Numbered from the stretch's first letter, positions 21,558 through 33,467 are shown. The stretch: 64,000 nucleotides of DNA from Stereum hirsutum FP-91666 SS1 (GCF_000264905.1 NW_006763148.1:390545-454544); one strand, 5' to 3'. The notes: generated from the letters alone by a model not told the origin. A program made the numbers and translations.

Positions 21558-22365
21558 ATGCCCATCCTCAAAGGCCTCAAAGGCCTTGCCACCTTCACCG
21601 GCGCCAGCGCCGCCCTTTTTGCAGGTACTTGGAAACTCTACACCCACAACACGACCTTCGTCCCCTTCGACAGCACGACCGCCTCCTTCCTCACGCTCTC
21701 CAACCCCTTGCGTTCCCGCAACCCGAACAATAACCCACCCGCGCTCCAGGACCACTGTCTGCGAAAGGTCCCGCTTTCGAAGCTGCAGACTACGGATCAG
21801 GAGGAGTTGACGAGGAGGTTCTGTGCGGGCGTGTGGAGCGGGTGGGGGTTTGAGTATCAGAGGAAGAAGTTGGAGAAGGAGGGAAGGGCGTTGGAGGGGA
21901 GGGCAGAGCATCTTTGGGACAGGGAGGTTCTTGGGAAGAGTGGATATGAGGTCGGGACGAGGATTGCGGATCATTTCGAGGTGGTGGAGAGGACGCCTGG
22001 AAGGGTACGTATTTTATATGTTTTCATTTTATTTTATCTGCTGGTTGTTTGTTGCTTGTTCGATATATTTGAGTCACGAGGATGTTGATTTTGGTCTCTT
22101 TTGGTTGTTGTGGATTGAATAGGTCGTTGTTCGGTGTGGCGATACGCCCGCGAAGCAGGGTCTTCGTCCGAGCGACGGTCTATTCTCCATGGAGGTGGAC
22201 GTCGATAAGGACGAGGGGTATGCGACGTTCCATATGAAGAGTTTCTTCTTCAACTCTACGCCTGGAGGAAAGACTGCCGGGATTCTGCCTTGGTACTTCC
22301 CGTTCTTGCATCGCGAGTATGCGAAACTTTGGATGGAGACGAGTGTAAGGAAGCTGTTGAAGTGA
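21558..22365 (+). CDS. Conserved fungal protein of unknown function
   Basis: Two exons, 21558-22004 and 22123-22365, join in phase 0 to give about 229 residues. A hydrophobic N-terminus (GLATFTGASAALFAGTWKLY) could be a membrane anchor or targeting segment. The middle is rich in charged helix (GWGFEYQRKKLEKEGRALEGRAEHLWDRE), and the C-terminal half contains FEVVERTPGRVVVRCGD, RPSDGLFSMEV, HMKSFFFNST and WYFPFLHREYAKLWME. I have a weak impression of a thioesterase-like fungal family around the RCGD...RPSDGLF stretch, but I cannot assign a function. The flanking TATA box and clean intron support a real gene. Confidence 0.75.
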
Positions 22366-22756
22366 TTTTAGAGAGGGATGATGTGGGGGGTTTGTATTTG
22401 TGATCTCAGTGCTCGACCGGAAGAGTGGCGCTTTGTACGTGCTGAATATATTCGTCGATACCCCTCTAGTGGACTTCGAGCTACTATAGGTGAAATCGTC
22501 CGTGTAAGTAATACAAGTGCTTGAGGCACTAAATCTCGTTTCAACCTGTCTCAGCCTCGGAAAGTCGGCCTTGGGTCTCTTATCCTGGCTATGCACTTTG
22601 ATTTTTGACCCAAGCTTCCGGGGCCTATCTGGATGCTATCGAACTCTCTCCATAAAAAGGTAAGTAACAAAGACAAAAGGCCGGCAATATGCGGAGATAT
22701 AAGGGTGCCCGATTCCCCGAAACTCGAAGCATTCGTGTCGACGATCCACCATCATC
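22366..22756. other. Spacer before K8
   Basis: 390 bases, including the K8 promoter region. No gene or repeat recognised. Confidence 0.4.
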
Positions 22757-23969
22757 ATGAGCGATGCAGGGAGCCTCCCTCCACCAACTCTTTTGGTAGG
22801 TACTATCACCATGCACGATTATATTCTACTATACACTTACACTCTTCCATCCCATGAAGCCACAATACGCAATTAGCGCAATCACGACCAATGACCTTGT
22901 ATTCCGGAGCACTGGCATGGGGCTCGAAGACCCTCGGCTACAAGTTCCTGCCACCCTCCAACGGATGACGATCCCTCCGAATTTCATCGATGCCTGTCCG
23001 CATCCTGATGTCGCACGTGTAGTCACTCGTCGCGCAGAAGGTTGCTATGAGCCAGGAGGACCTATACCTCGACCCCCATCGACCCTACCTCCCCCAGGCC
23101 ATTCCACGCTATCATTTTCCCTGGGACGGTCCCTGGGTGCCGGACGATCAGGCATCGTCTTCGAGGTCCTCGATCCTTGCCTGAGAGACTCAGACTCAGA
23201 CGCACCTTCCGTTCCTTTGCCACCACTGGTCGCCAAGATAGGCCGGCAGGATCGTTGTCAGTCCATCGTTCGTGAGGGATGGTTCTACGAGGAGATGGAG
23301 TGTTTGCAAGGAGTGGCGATTCCGAGGTGTTATGGTTGCTTCGAGCTGAAGCTTTCCAAGGGGTGTCGTGTTGGTCCCTGGGAGGACCCTAGATTCGCGA
23401 CTTTCGAATCCGAGAGGTCTTGGGACGTTCTCCCCGAGTTTGAGAAGTTCATTCCCGAGGTCTGTCATGACGCCGGATGGTTCCCGCATCCTATGTTGCC
23501 GAGGCTTGTTATTGAACGCAAATCCCTATACGTACTCTTGATGGAACGCTGTGGGCATGAGCTCGAGGACGGCGTGTCGTATTCAGCAGAAAAGTATGTG
23601 TTCTCGCATTTCATTCACTCTGTATTCACTAACCAATGTTTCGTTTTTCGACTGTTACCTCCCAGGGACGATATCTTATCCGTATACGAGGATGTGGCTA
23701 ACCTCGGCATCTTCTTAACGGACGACGTACGATCTAGCAATATTTTGTCCGCGCCGCAATGCCCCCCAGGGATACCGAGCCTTCCCTCGCCTTTCACCGG
23801 TCGCACCCATAACTGGCGCGTCATCGATTTCGGGTTGGCCTTGAAGACGCCATGGACGAAGGAACTCGTATTCAAAGAGAGTCGTTCTTGGGTCAAGATC
23901 ATGCTTGACGGGCTTCGTCATCTTCCACGTTCCAGGCATACGACAGGTGTCTCGTCCTCTTCTGATTGA
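22757..23969 (+). CDS. K8: kinase-like array protein with the most complete catalytic residue set
   Basis: Exons 22757-22795 (MSDAGSLPPPTLL), 22860-23593 and 23666-23969 give about 358 residues. Exon 2 starts PQYAISAITTNDLVF; then CPHP, RPPSTLPPPGHSTLSFSLG, a glycine loop GAGRSGIVFEV, LVAKIG (Lys present), REGWFYEEMECLQG, RCYGCFEL, FPHPMLPRL and LMERCGHEL. Exon 3 reads DDILSVYEDVANLGIFLTDDVRSSNIL (loop Asp and Asn present) and VIDFGLALKTPW, a standard DFG. It therefore keeps Lys, loop Asp, Asn and DFG and lacks only the usual His before the loop Asp. If any member is an active kinase, this is the best candidate. A decayed relative of its exon 3 follows at 24161. Confidence 0.85.
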
Positions 23970-24160
23970 GTTAGCTTCTCGTCGAGGATACCGTCTGAGG
24001 CGTGTGGGTCCGAATTGGGGTTTGAGTTCAGCATGTTGATTCTGCAGTTTCCGTGATATAGAAATTATGCCTGGTGTTGGACTTCGAGGCGGCGAAGTAG
24101 GTATCATCTTCCTATGTCTTGAGGGAGACTCGCTCACAGTCTCTATCTGTGTACTCTCAG

Positions 24161-24400
24161 AGACGACGTTTTATCCCTATTCGAATACGTATCCAATCTC
24201 AGAGTCCTCCTAAAAGATGACATACAGCCAAATAATATACTACGCGCTCCTTCTAGCCCACCTGGGATCCCAGCCTTCCCTCGCCATTCATAGGCTGCAT
24301 TCATGGTTGGCGTCTCACCGATTTCGGGCTGGCTTTGAAGACTCCGTGGACGAAGGAGCTCATGCTTAACGAGAGCGTTAGGGATGTTGAGTATCCTTAG
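24161..24400 (+). pseudogene. Relic r1: orphan exon 3 of the kinase-like family
   Basis: After a good acceptor (CTCTCAG, ending 24160) the sequence reads DDVLSLFEYVSNL, then DDIQPNNIL and APSSPPGIP. One base is missing after CCA near 24270, and the frame then continues LPSPFIG...HGWRLTDFGLALKTPWTKELML to TAG 24398-24400. The match is closest to K8, including the standard DFG and KTPWTKEL. Exons 1 and 2 are absent, apart from a possible few codons near 24070. It is the distal remnant of a ninth plus-strand copy. Confidence 0.75.
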
Positions 24401-25437
24401 GAATCTTAACTTGGTATGTATTGACTTCAAGGAAATGAGCTGGCCAATGGGATACTGAAGGTCTGGGATTTTTGAAAGTGACTTGCCAGCATTGTTGAAT
24501 CAGAGCACAGTGCGCTGTTTGAGTAGAGCCGATGGCTTTGTCCAATGGATATTCTGGGCAGCGGATGCGACTGTGTGTTATAGCTGAGTTTTTTGCATGG
24601 TCCTATCCTCTATTTCCCCCCTGGTTGTCAGATAAAATATGCAAGCTTCTGAATGTTGAATAGTGTGTGGCGACAACGCCAATGCCTCGGTACCTCATTC
24701 CACCGGCATCTTCCGCTCTCGTTCGTTCATTGATTTCCTGTTCTACGTCCTTCTTTACACTTTTGCCCTACTGGACCGTTCTCATACACCACGCCATCTA
24801 CATGCCTTGACACATATAGGAGACCATCATCACCTTGAAGTCGTCAAACTTGCGAGGATCTTGGATTCCAATGCCAAACGCGGAATTCTTTTCCTTCTCT
24901 GGACTTTGACCTTACTTGCGCGACGCGCCTCAAGCGGTATTCGCTGACGATTCTCCGCGAACTTCGTCAGGCGTGACCCTCCAATCCACAAGAAGCATGA
25001 AATGAAACATCTGGGAGTGGTGCACAGCTTCTAGGTACCCAGACTAGCTCGATTTGGACGGAGTTTTTTGCGTTTGCGCCTGGTCAAATAGGTAGGTAAG
25101 TCGGGGAATGCTCTCATGCATGCAGTAAGACCACCTCTTTCTTCGTGCTTCCCTCGGATCGTTATGGTGGATAAGCCGTCATAGTGGCTATCGCGGACTC
25201 CAGCACCCGATTCCCTCTCATAGCGCGCTATCTTGTTCGTGGCTATCCCGCTTCGATCTTGATACTAGGGTGTCTTCGTGTCTGCTTCTCTAAATGCTGT
25301 TAGACGTCCGTTTATGAAAGCACGGCTCTAAGACATAGTACTTAAGCTCTCAGTAGCGCTCTCTCAGGACTTTCCCCAGAGGCTACAGCAATTTCTTCGA
25401 AATCCCGACACAACTAGTAAAACCACAACGCATCACT
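24401..25437. other. Spacer before the P450 gene
   Basis: About 1 kb with no supported gene. An open stretch from 24663 (94 codons, one hydrophobic segment) has no known domain. This region probably contains the P450 promoter. Confidence 0.4.
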
Positions 25438-27591
25438 ATGCTCGCGCATTTGAGCTTTGACCTTGCTACAAACATCCTTGCATGGAGCGCGTTCGCAGGA
25501 TTGGTGCGTCCTGACTCGTGAATGTGTTCGTCATCATCTGTTTATTGCCTTACAGGTCATCCATGCTTTCTTCCGCTTTCGCGAGCCCCACATCGTGCCT
25601 CTTCTGACGGTCTTGTCAATCGCAGTTCTCAGCTTATTCATCTCTTTTCTCCTGGCGCAACGGTCGATTCTAGAGTCTATTCTTTTGACTGGTGCCACGT
25701 CCGCCTCGTTTGCCGCCAGTTTATACGCATCTATGACCGTTTATCGGGTCTTCTTCTCGCCTTTGCAGCACTTTCCTGGACCTACTATGGCGGCTGTCTC
25801 TAAGTTTTGGTATCTCTATCACTCGACGAAAGGAAACATGCCTCAGGTCATGCAGTCCCTGAACGAACAATATGGGGATATTGTTCGAATCGGTCCTAAT
25901 GAGCTGACAATCTTCGCCTTGGACGATATGGAGTCAATTCTGAGCTCGAAAGGCAAAATGATCAAGGGTCCATGGTGCGTCTTCGTCGCTTACCTTTCTC
26001 ACTGCCATGCTCACCACAAATAACAGGTTCGACAGTGTCTTCGCCAATAAGGGTGGTATCTCAGTTCATGCTCTCAAAGCGGTCGGCGCGCACTCTCAGA
26101 GGAGGAAATACTGGGACAAGGCAATGACAAGTGGGTATCTGCTTCTTTCCCGCCACTCCTCTTGCGTTGACCTTCCTGCTTTAATAGGCGCAGCCATGAA
26201 GGAGTATCAAGTCTTCATCAAGGATTGCCTCGGTCGCCTTTGTGATCGTCTACGCAACGAATACAGCGAACATGCCGTGCAAGATCTTCGCCGTACAATG
26301 AGTGCGTTGCATACTGTCTCTCGTCTTACTCTACGACTGGCTCATTCCATGATACAGACAATCTTGTTTTCGATATCATGGGCGAGGTCAGCTTTGCCCA
26401 GTCCTTCGGCATGATTGACGACAGCAAAGATCATACATACTTTTCCTTCATCGGAAAAGCGATGTATGCGCTTGCGTGAGTCCCGGTACCCCTTTCTTCA
26501 CCGCGGGGGCTGAGATCGTCCATCTTAGCTTCGTTGCCGAGATACCCTGGATCATTCCCATTTTGCACTGGCTACCACTGGGAAAAGAACAAATTGAGAT
26601 CGAGGCTGTCTCGTATGTGTTCCTTTTTGTTGTTGTCATAATTAATCTTGAACCTGCTCTTTGTCGTAGCATGGCTGCGACTTTGAAACGCTTTGAACGT
26701 GGTCAATCCCGACCGGATCTTTTCTCGCACTTCGTACAGGAGGACGGGCAGCTTCACCAGAGCATGACGATGAAGGATCTAGATGCAGAAGTTCGAGCAA
26801 TGATCATTGCTGGCGAGCACTTCCTTTACATATACCCGTGAAAATGATGGTAATGGTGATTGCTCTCGGAGCCAGGTTCCGACACATCTGGCTCAACATT
26901 AACATTTATATTCGAGTTCCTCTCTCAGCATCCTGATTGGGCTCAGGTACGCCGTCATTATCACAGACTCTATCTGAGCACAAGTGCTGATTATATAGTG
27001 CTGTATGCTAGCGTCTGCGTGATGAAGTCGATTCCTACTATCGTGGTCACGGTGACTTCGATCTCGAAGATATGCTAGTCCTCCACGCCGTCGTAAACGA
27101 GACATTTCGTCTGCGCCCTCCCATCCCTGGTCGTTCTCAGCGTATCGTTCCCGCAGGTGGCGCCACCCTGTGCGGTCAATGTGAGGCGACCGTCTTTCTC
27201 CTTTCGATGTCCATATTGATATACTCTATTGAACGTGTTAGATATACCTGCCGGCACTCTCGTTGGCATCCCGCAAGGCCTCATGATGCGCGACAAGCGA
27301 TACTTCTCACCGTCTCCCGAGTTATGGAGACCTGAACGGTGGCTCAAGCCCGACGAAGAAGAAGCCTTCCACCGAGCTGCCTTCCTCCCGTTCTCTTACG
27401 GACCTTTCAACTGCGCGGGCAAGAATCTGGGGTTGTTGATGGTGCGATACTCTTTGGCCCGACTTATGCTGGAGTTCGAGACCACAGCCGCTCCTCAGCA
27501 TGACCCTGTCGAGTTTGAGAGGTCTATTAAAGAGTATTTTACTGTACAGAAGGGTCCGCTTTGGGGGGTGATGAAGCCGAGGGAGGTTTGA
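25438..27591 (+). CDS. Cytochrome P450 monooxygenase with multi-helix N-terminus
   Basis: Heme-thiolate enzyme, ER membrane-bound, inserting oxygen into an unknown lipid or secondary metabolite. Ten exons (25438-25503, 25556-25974, 26027-26130, 26188-26301, 26358-26475, 26529-26612, 26670-26812, 26876-26946, 27012-27180, 27242-27591) give about 545 residues. The first 100 residues hold two or three hydrophobic helices, then YRVFFSPLQHFPGP (Pro hinge). The I-helix is MIIAGSDTSGSTL, the K-helix NETFRLRPP (ExxR), the PERF-like motif WRPERW and the heme loop FSYGPFNCAGKNLG with the axial Cys. The intron at 26813-26875 needs a GC donor (GCGAGC) to give the intact I-helix. The gene sits between the plus- and minus-strand halves of the kinase-like array, and a fragment of a paralog lies at 31405. 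Confidence 0.9.
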
Positions 27592-27819
27592 GTTGGACGT
27601 TGTAGCTTATTGTTGATCATGGCGGGTTGTTTTAGCCAAGACTGTACGCGAATACGTTCAGTTTGGTATGCAAGGGATCTGGCAGTATATGTACGCTCCA
27701 AGGTTATCATACTTTCTAGAGCGGACTTTTGTTACTATGACAGACCAAAAGCGAACGAAAGGATACTCTAAGAAATTGATTCAAAAAATATAGGCCTTGG
27801 ATCTCTGGTTTCCCAAGAG

Positions 27820-27930
27820 GATCGAACGGAGAAGGGAGCGGAAAATCCCAGTACATAATGCACGCGAACATGTTTAAGTGCCAAGGTTCGCGGTCGAAGT
27901 ACTGCGAGTCAAAGGAGTATCCTCTGCCCT
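27820..27930 (-). pseudogene. Relic r2: decayed exon-3 tail of the kinase-like family
   Basis: The minus strand reads YFDREPWHLNMFACIMYWDFPLPSP, matching K9 (YLDHESWLFNMFACIMYW...). Upstream sequence to about 28015 still resembles K9 (TTGACTCGC for the TPLTR region) but carries frameshifts and stops. This is a remnant of another minus-strand copy next to K9, 3' to 3' with the P450 gene. Confidence 0.6.
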
Positions 27931-28172
27931 GATCGGTTAATGGTAACCAGCATCGTCGAGTCTATTCTGGAGTTTGAGTTTGAGGGATAGAGCTGGCCAT
28001 CGGCGTTAAGCCCTGGTGGGTCGACCCTCGACATGGAAGTGGTTCGAAACACAGAAACAACAATTGCATTCAAATATCAAGAGCAAAGACGAGGAAGGGA
28101 TTATTTGGAAAGCAAATTAAGTGCAGAGGGAACAGAAGGGGATTGTGAGAGGAAATCTAGAGGACCACTCAA

Positions 28173-29377
28173 CTACGAGAGCGGAAGGGACAACTGGCTT
28201 TTTGAAGGACTGGGCGGAGGAGTGAAGGGGGCATTCCAGTACATGATGCACGCAAACATATTGAAAAGCCAGGACTCATGGTCGAGATACATGCACCTAC
28301 GCGTCAATGGCGTCTTCTCAGCCCATTCGAAATCGACTACTCGGTAAGCATGCGTTCGGTTCGTGAAGGGAGATTTCAAGCTTGGTAGGCCAGGCGGAGA
28401 GACGGGAGCCTGGAGAATATTCTCGCGACACATGTCATCGTAGACAGCAATGCCTAAGGCACTGATGTTATCGTAGACGCCCTTGATGTCTTCCCTAAAA
28501 TGTCGAACACGGTCAGTACTCAATACACGAAACGGGAGATGAGAAAGAGGCGGACTGGACATGGAGAGGATGGTTGACGCCGGGGCGAAGTTCAGGACCC
28601 AGACGTTCGAGGACGGTGACATAAACGGCATTGGTCTCCAAGATAAGCTCCTCCAAGAGCGGATGAGGGGAGATGCCAGATTGGAGGAGAGAGTCGTCCG
28701 GGTACTGGACGAAATCCGGGCAGTAATCAGGGTCGGTGTCGGGAGAATAGCAGCGCGGGTCGTTCCATGGATGAACACGTGACCCCCTCTCGAGGTTCAG
28801 CTTGAAACAGCCATAATACCTCGGAATCGCCACTCCCTGAATACACTCCATCTCCTCGTAAAACCAAGCCTCTCTCACGAGGGACTGGCAACGCTTTCTA
28901 CGAGCGATCTTTACCACCAGAGGTGGGATATGTCCAGGAGTAACATCGGGGGAGGATAAACGAGTATCGAGAGCCTCGTAAATGATTCCAGTACGGCCAA
29001 AGCCGATCATCTTGCCTAGGCGTAAAGTGAGTGTGTCGTTCCCGGCTGGAGGGAGCTGAGATGGTCGACGTGGTGGTGGACCGCCCGGTTCATAATTTTC
29101 TGGATCGTCTTGTTCTAAGAGGTCAGCGATCTCAGGATGGGGAAATATATCGACTAGGTCGATGGGTATTGAGATGCGTTCAAGGGTAGCTGGTACACCA
29201 GGGCTAGTGGATACGGCGTTTCCATTATCTCTGCCGTAGAGTAAACCTTCAATGATGATCGCATCGAAAGAGTTCTGCGCCTGGGGAAGCAAAAGGTACA
29301 ATGATTAGTGAGGTACTGGCGAGGTAGAACAATGAAGGAATTTATATTACAATAGGTTCTTTGATATTGCATTCCAT
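28173..29377 (-). CDS. K9: kinase-like array protein, loop Asp/Asn and Lys kept, DFE
   Basis: First intact minus-strand member. Exons 29377-29351 (MECNIKEPI), 29280-28556 and 28494-28173 give about 357 residues. Exon 2 begins AQNSFDAIIIEGLLYGR, with DIFPHP, a glycine loop GFGRTGIIYEA, LVVKIARRKRC, REAWFYEEMECIQG, then RYYGCFKL (Cys to Tyr in the otherwise steady RCYGC) and VLERLGPEL. Exon 3 reads EDIKGVYDNISALGIAVYDDMCRENIL (Asp and Asn present) and VVDFEWAEKTPL. The tail is Pro/Ser-rich (TPPPSPSKSQ). The second intron donor is GTCCGC, weaker than in other copies, but the join keeps frame. Shares RYYGC with K12. Confidence 0.82.
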
Positions 29378-30050
29378 GAGATGAATTTTGATAACCGCAC
29401 TAGACAGAACAGAACAAGACACTGGCAAGGTATATCGTTGTGTACGAGTTGTGTACGAGTTGTGTACGAGGGACGACAAGAGACGAAACTCAGGAACACG
29501 CCGATCGCCGTGATGAGTGCCACAATTCAAGCGGAGCTCGAACGATCACGATTTCTTTTGTCCCCTTCGGCCAGGGCCGGCGTGTCCGAGTCGACATTTA
29601 CCGCTACCAAAGCTTTCTATTAGGATGCTGTTCTCCCAAGTGACTGGGCAACGACTGAGTTAACTCGGTAACGCTCATTATTGACTTTTCGAGCTCAAGG
29701 TATGCTGAGTTGGTCAAAGCAAGCAAAACTCTGATGTTCAAGCCAAGTTCAAGCGCCTTCTCCGTTGGCATGCATTTCCAAATTTTCATTAGATACTCTC
29801 AAAATGCCCTACGTGTTTTCTCATGATCTGACAGACCACTCAGTTCTCGTATACCCCTTAGCTGTGTGGTCATTTCCTCGGGTGAATAATACTGCCATGA
29901 GAAAGGAAGGTTAAAGGGACGGAAAAGACATTGAAAAGTAATACGCAAAATATGAATGACAGCGAGACAGTATGCTAGGCTCGTGACGAAAACTGTTCAG
30001 AAATGATGGGAGCAATACAAGAAATAGAACGCGAGGCAGGAGATGCATGT
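29378..30050. other. Spacer between K9 and K10
   Basis: About 670 bases with no supported gene. Contains three near-perfect copies of a 12-base unit (GTTGTGTACGAG) at about 29434-29470, reported separately. Confidence 0.45.
29434..29470 (+). repeat. Short tandem repeat, 12-base unit, three copies
   Basis: GTTGTGTACGAG is repeated three times in a row just upstream of K9 (minus strand). Minisatellite-like, no known role. Confidence 0.8.
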
Positions 30051-31266
30051 TCAGGAAGTGCTGCTGTGGTCGGACGCCAGCTGCGTAGTAGCGAGTGGCG
30101 TGGGAGGCGGGCTTGGTCGAAAGAGTGGAACTGTATAGAAAACATGTCTGAGCCAGGGTCGGTCATTTTTAAGAATGATGTTTTGAGTGTAAGCCGATTT
30201 CCTAGCCAACTCAAAGTCGATGACACGCCAGGCATGGGTATGTTTGGTGTACGGGGAGATCATCGATGGAGTGTCGAGAGGGGCAGCTAAGATATTGTCG
30301 GAGCGTATATCAAAATTCAGAGAGACACCCAAACTTGCGAGGTCCTCGATGACGCCCATCATGTCATCTCTGTAGAGAGAAAATTCAACAGTGGAGAAGG
30401 TCAGACAAGAGCATAATGGATATATCGACTGCATTCTACTGACTGATCGGCCTGCGAAATCCTGGTACCAAGTGACAGTGGGTCCCCGAGACGTTCCAAG
30501 ATCAGAACAAAAAGACGGTTACGTGAAAAAATAAGCTTGTGTGCAAAGGGATGTGGGGAAATGCCCGCATCCCTGGTGGCCTTGTAGGGATATTCGTCGA
30601 ATTCGAGTATGTGGTCGTAGGACGCGTCGTCCTCGGGGTGATCGACTAACGGAGCAACGCGTTGACCTTTCCCTAGTTCCATTTCGAAGCACCCATAGCA
30701 ACGTGCAATCGCGACACCCTGAAGACACTCCATCTCCTCATAGAACCAAGCTTCGCGGGCGATTGACTGGCACCGATTACGGCGACCGACCTTAACCACC
30801 AGCGGAGGAAGACTACCCATAAGTTGTGATTCAGATCTTGAATCAGAGGCCTTGAGTTGGGTGACGTGGGCCTCACAGACCACTCCAGAGCGACCTGCGC
30901 CGAGCACGCTTCCAAGACAAAGGGATAATTCGGAGTGTCCCGCTGGGGGAAGTTGAGAAGATGGTCGTGGGGTGGGCCCGTTGGGCTCGAAATCCTCAGG
31001 AGGGCGAGTGGAGATAAACGGGACGATATTCGAGTGTGGGAAGGCATGGACCAAGTCGTCAGGTATGACAGCGCGTTTCAAGGAAGCAGGCAGCGGTATG
31101 CGCTCTTCGCTGTAGGGTATAGGACGTCGAAATAAGAGGCCATCGATGGAGACCGCATCGAAAGCATTCTGTGGCTAACGCAAGATATCGGATGTCAGTT
31201 GCACGCGCATTCGTAGATACGAAGATACTGACGCACTAAAAGCGTGGAGTTGCGGGGAGATTCCAT
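30051..31266 (-). CDS. K10: kinase-like array protein, Lys and loop Asp/Asn kept, DFE
   Basis: Exons 31266-31237 (MESPRNSTLL), 31174-30444 and 30369-30051 give about 359 residues, GT-AG joins in phases 0 and 2. Exon 2 opens PQNAFDAVSIDGLLFRR, with AFPHS at the usual PHP site, RPSSQLPPAGHSELSLCLG, a glycine loop GAGRSGVVCEA, LVVKVGRRNRC, REAWFYEEMECLQG, RCYGCFEMEL, SPHPFAHKL and ILERLGD. Exon 3 reads DDMMGVIEDLASLGVSLNFDIRSDNIL, then a shortened linker (LDTPSMISPYTKHTHAW) lacking the PPGLPSLPSPF run, and VIDFELARKSAY. The tail is Ser/Thr-rich. Loop Asp, Asn and Lys are present. Closest in motif style to K5 and K8 although on the opposite strand. Confidence 0.83.
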
Positions 31267-31404
31267 ATTGGATGTTCAAGTTGAACGAAGAGGAGAAGAG
31301 AACCGCTATCAACAGTCTTTCGCTTGCTTCCAGTTTGAAGCGGAGTTTTGACACGTGGAGCACGTGGCCGCAAAGTGGCCGCCGTGTCAGCCTAACATGG
31401 GGTT

Positions 31405-31484
31405 AATTCAATTTGAGGAGTAAATATTACTTTACCGTGGAGAAGGGGCCATTCTGGGCGATGATGAGACCGAGAAACATTTGA
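31405..31484 (+). pseudogene. C-terminal relic of a cytochrome P450
   Basis: Plus-strand sequence reads KYYFTVEKGPFWAMMRPRNI followed by TGA 31482-31484. It aligns with the end of the P450 at 27591 (KEYFTVQKGPLWGVMKPREV, stop). Upstream bases retain ...EFE-like remnants, then similarity is lost. Only the last exon end survives. It lies 3' to 3' with K11, just as the intact P450 lies 3' to 3' with r2 and K9. Confidence 0.75.
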
Positions 31485-31785
31485 AAGAAGGTTGTGATCA
31501 TATAAATTTCGTAAACGGTGTCTATGTGTGTAGAAAATTAAACGTGCGGTTATTCACATTCTCTGTTTGACTATTCAGTGGTTACGAGTGGTGACAAGGA
31601 GCCAGTCGACAGTCGTTTGCTCTAATGAGTTCAACAAATAATATAATATTCACGATGGAAAAGAAGGGGCCGCTCGTGCTTCCAGATATCCACGAGCTCC
31701 GAGAAAGGAAACAACCAACTGGAAAATTTTATCTACACACGATGAGCTGAAGCTAGCCTCGGAGTGCAATACGGATGAGTGGTCT

Positions 31786-32978
31786 TCAACGAGTTGAAGG
31801 CGTAGGACGCCTAATCCGAGGGCGAGGAAGGAGGCGAAGGCCGTAAAACATATTATCAATCCACGTCCTAGCATCGCTGAATATTGTGCGCGGCGTATAG
31901 GGCGTTTTGAGTGCGAGGTCGAAATTGACGATCCGCCATGCATGGCTACGTTGAGTGAACGGCGACACTGGACCAGGAATATTTGGGTTGCTCGCAGGAG
32001 CTGCGAGGATATTACACGAGCGGATGTCCAGCGCAAGGCTCACACCAACGTGAGCGATATCCTCGTATACGCTCTTGATGTCGAGCCTATGTATACAACA
32101 TTCGGAGATTAATTCACTGGTGTCATGGCACAGGAACAGAACGAAGGGCACGAGAACAAAATGGACGTACCGAACAGATTCAGGGTGGTTGACGCCGGGG
32201 GACAGTTCGTCACCCATGCGTTCCAAAAGCAGAATGTATACTCGATCATGAGGAGTATGAATGAGCTCTAAGGAAAGAGGATGAGGTGCGATGCCAACGG
32301 TGTTCATTTCCGACAGAGAATAGTGTTCGTGCTCGGGTATAAAGTCGAGTGAGTCGAATATTTCATCGCCAGAGTCTTCCCATGGACCAATATGGAGGGC
32401 CTTCTGAAGCTTCAACTCGAAGCAACCATAGCACCTAGGAATAGCTACCCCTTGCAAACACTCCATCTCCTCATAGAACCAACCCTCGCGTACGATCGAA
32501 TAACAACGATGCGACCAGCCAATCTTAGCGACTAAGGGAGGAAGATGTCCTACCGCTTGCGGGGAATCCTCCTCGGAAGCTTCCACGACGGGATCCAGGA
32601 CTTCGTGTATTACTCCGGAGTTACCTGCCCCGAGTACCTTCCCTAGTGTGAAAGATAATCTGGAATGGCCTGAAGGTGGGAGCTGAGATGGTGGACGCTG
32701 GGTGTTCGTCTGATACGCGCTCTGGGGCCGGCGGGGATGCATTTGCGAGATCTTTGGATCAGGGCAGATGCCCACGAAGTCGAGAGGGATTGACATCCGC
32801 TCCAGAGTACACGAGATCGGAGATCTGTCATCGTTGTCTGCTCGTCGAAACACAAGATTGTTGATATCGATCGTGCTGAAGGCATTCTGAGACTGTATTT
32901 GCAACGGTCAGCGACATAGCAGTGACATCCACATAATTAAAGGCTCACAAGGATTTGTGGTTTGGTTGGAGGAGCCAT
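31786..32978 (-). CDS. K11: kinase-like array protein, DFG Asp replaced by Asn
   Basis: Exons 32978-32949 (MAPPTKPQIL), 32892-32171 and 32086-31786 give about 350 residues. Exon 2 begins SQNAFSTIDINNLVFRR, with ICPDP at the PHP site, QRPPSQLPPSGHSRLSF, a glycine loop GAGNSGVIHEV, LVAKIGWSHRC, REGWFYEEMECLQG, RCYGCFEL, APHPLSLEL and LLERMGDEL. Exon 3 reads LDIKSVYEDIAHVGVSLALDIRSCNIL (Asp and Asn kept) and RIVNFDLALKTPY, where the DFG Asp is Asn. REGWFYEEMECLQGVAIPRCYG is shared with K8, suggesting K8 and K11 are close despite opposite strands. The glycine loop Tyr/Phe is replaced (VIHEV). Confidence 0.83.
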
Positions 32979-33467
32979 GTCGTGGTCGTTGTAAAAAAAA
33001 AAACAGAAGCGGTGCGTGGTGGCTTTTGTAGCCCCGATTCGGCGCATGCCGTCCGTGAGACCTATTGTTCCCTTGATTGAGGAAAAGGCCAATATCAGCT
33101 ACACAGAGTTTGAGGGAGTCGTACGGGACAGATGTGCAAGAAGAGTGTGCGTGCTGCAAGGTGAAATACTAGTATGAAAGACAAACCACAAGACCTAAGT
33201 TAGATGGCAAGGTCTAGCATCATACATACTTCTGACGGCCCACGTTGGCGTTAACGAACGACGCGCGCAACTAAGAATGCATCAATAGGGTGAACTCGAT
33301 TAAGGAGCACTTCACCGGCAAAGATGGGATACTAGGAGCAACAAATAACAAGACTTGATTATGAAACAAGAATCGGAACAGAAGATCCACGAACAGTTGG
33401 TGATGAGCAAGTATGGAGAAAAAATGGAAAGAAAGAGGTACGGGTCAGCAAATGAAGTCCAAAGTTA
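32979..33467. other. Spacer between K11 and K12
   Basis: About 490 bases, no gene or transposon end recognised. Confidence 0.4.
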
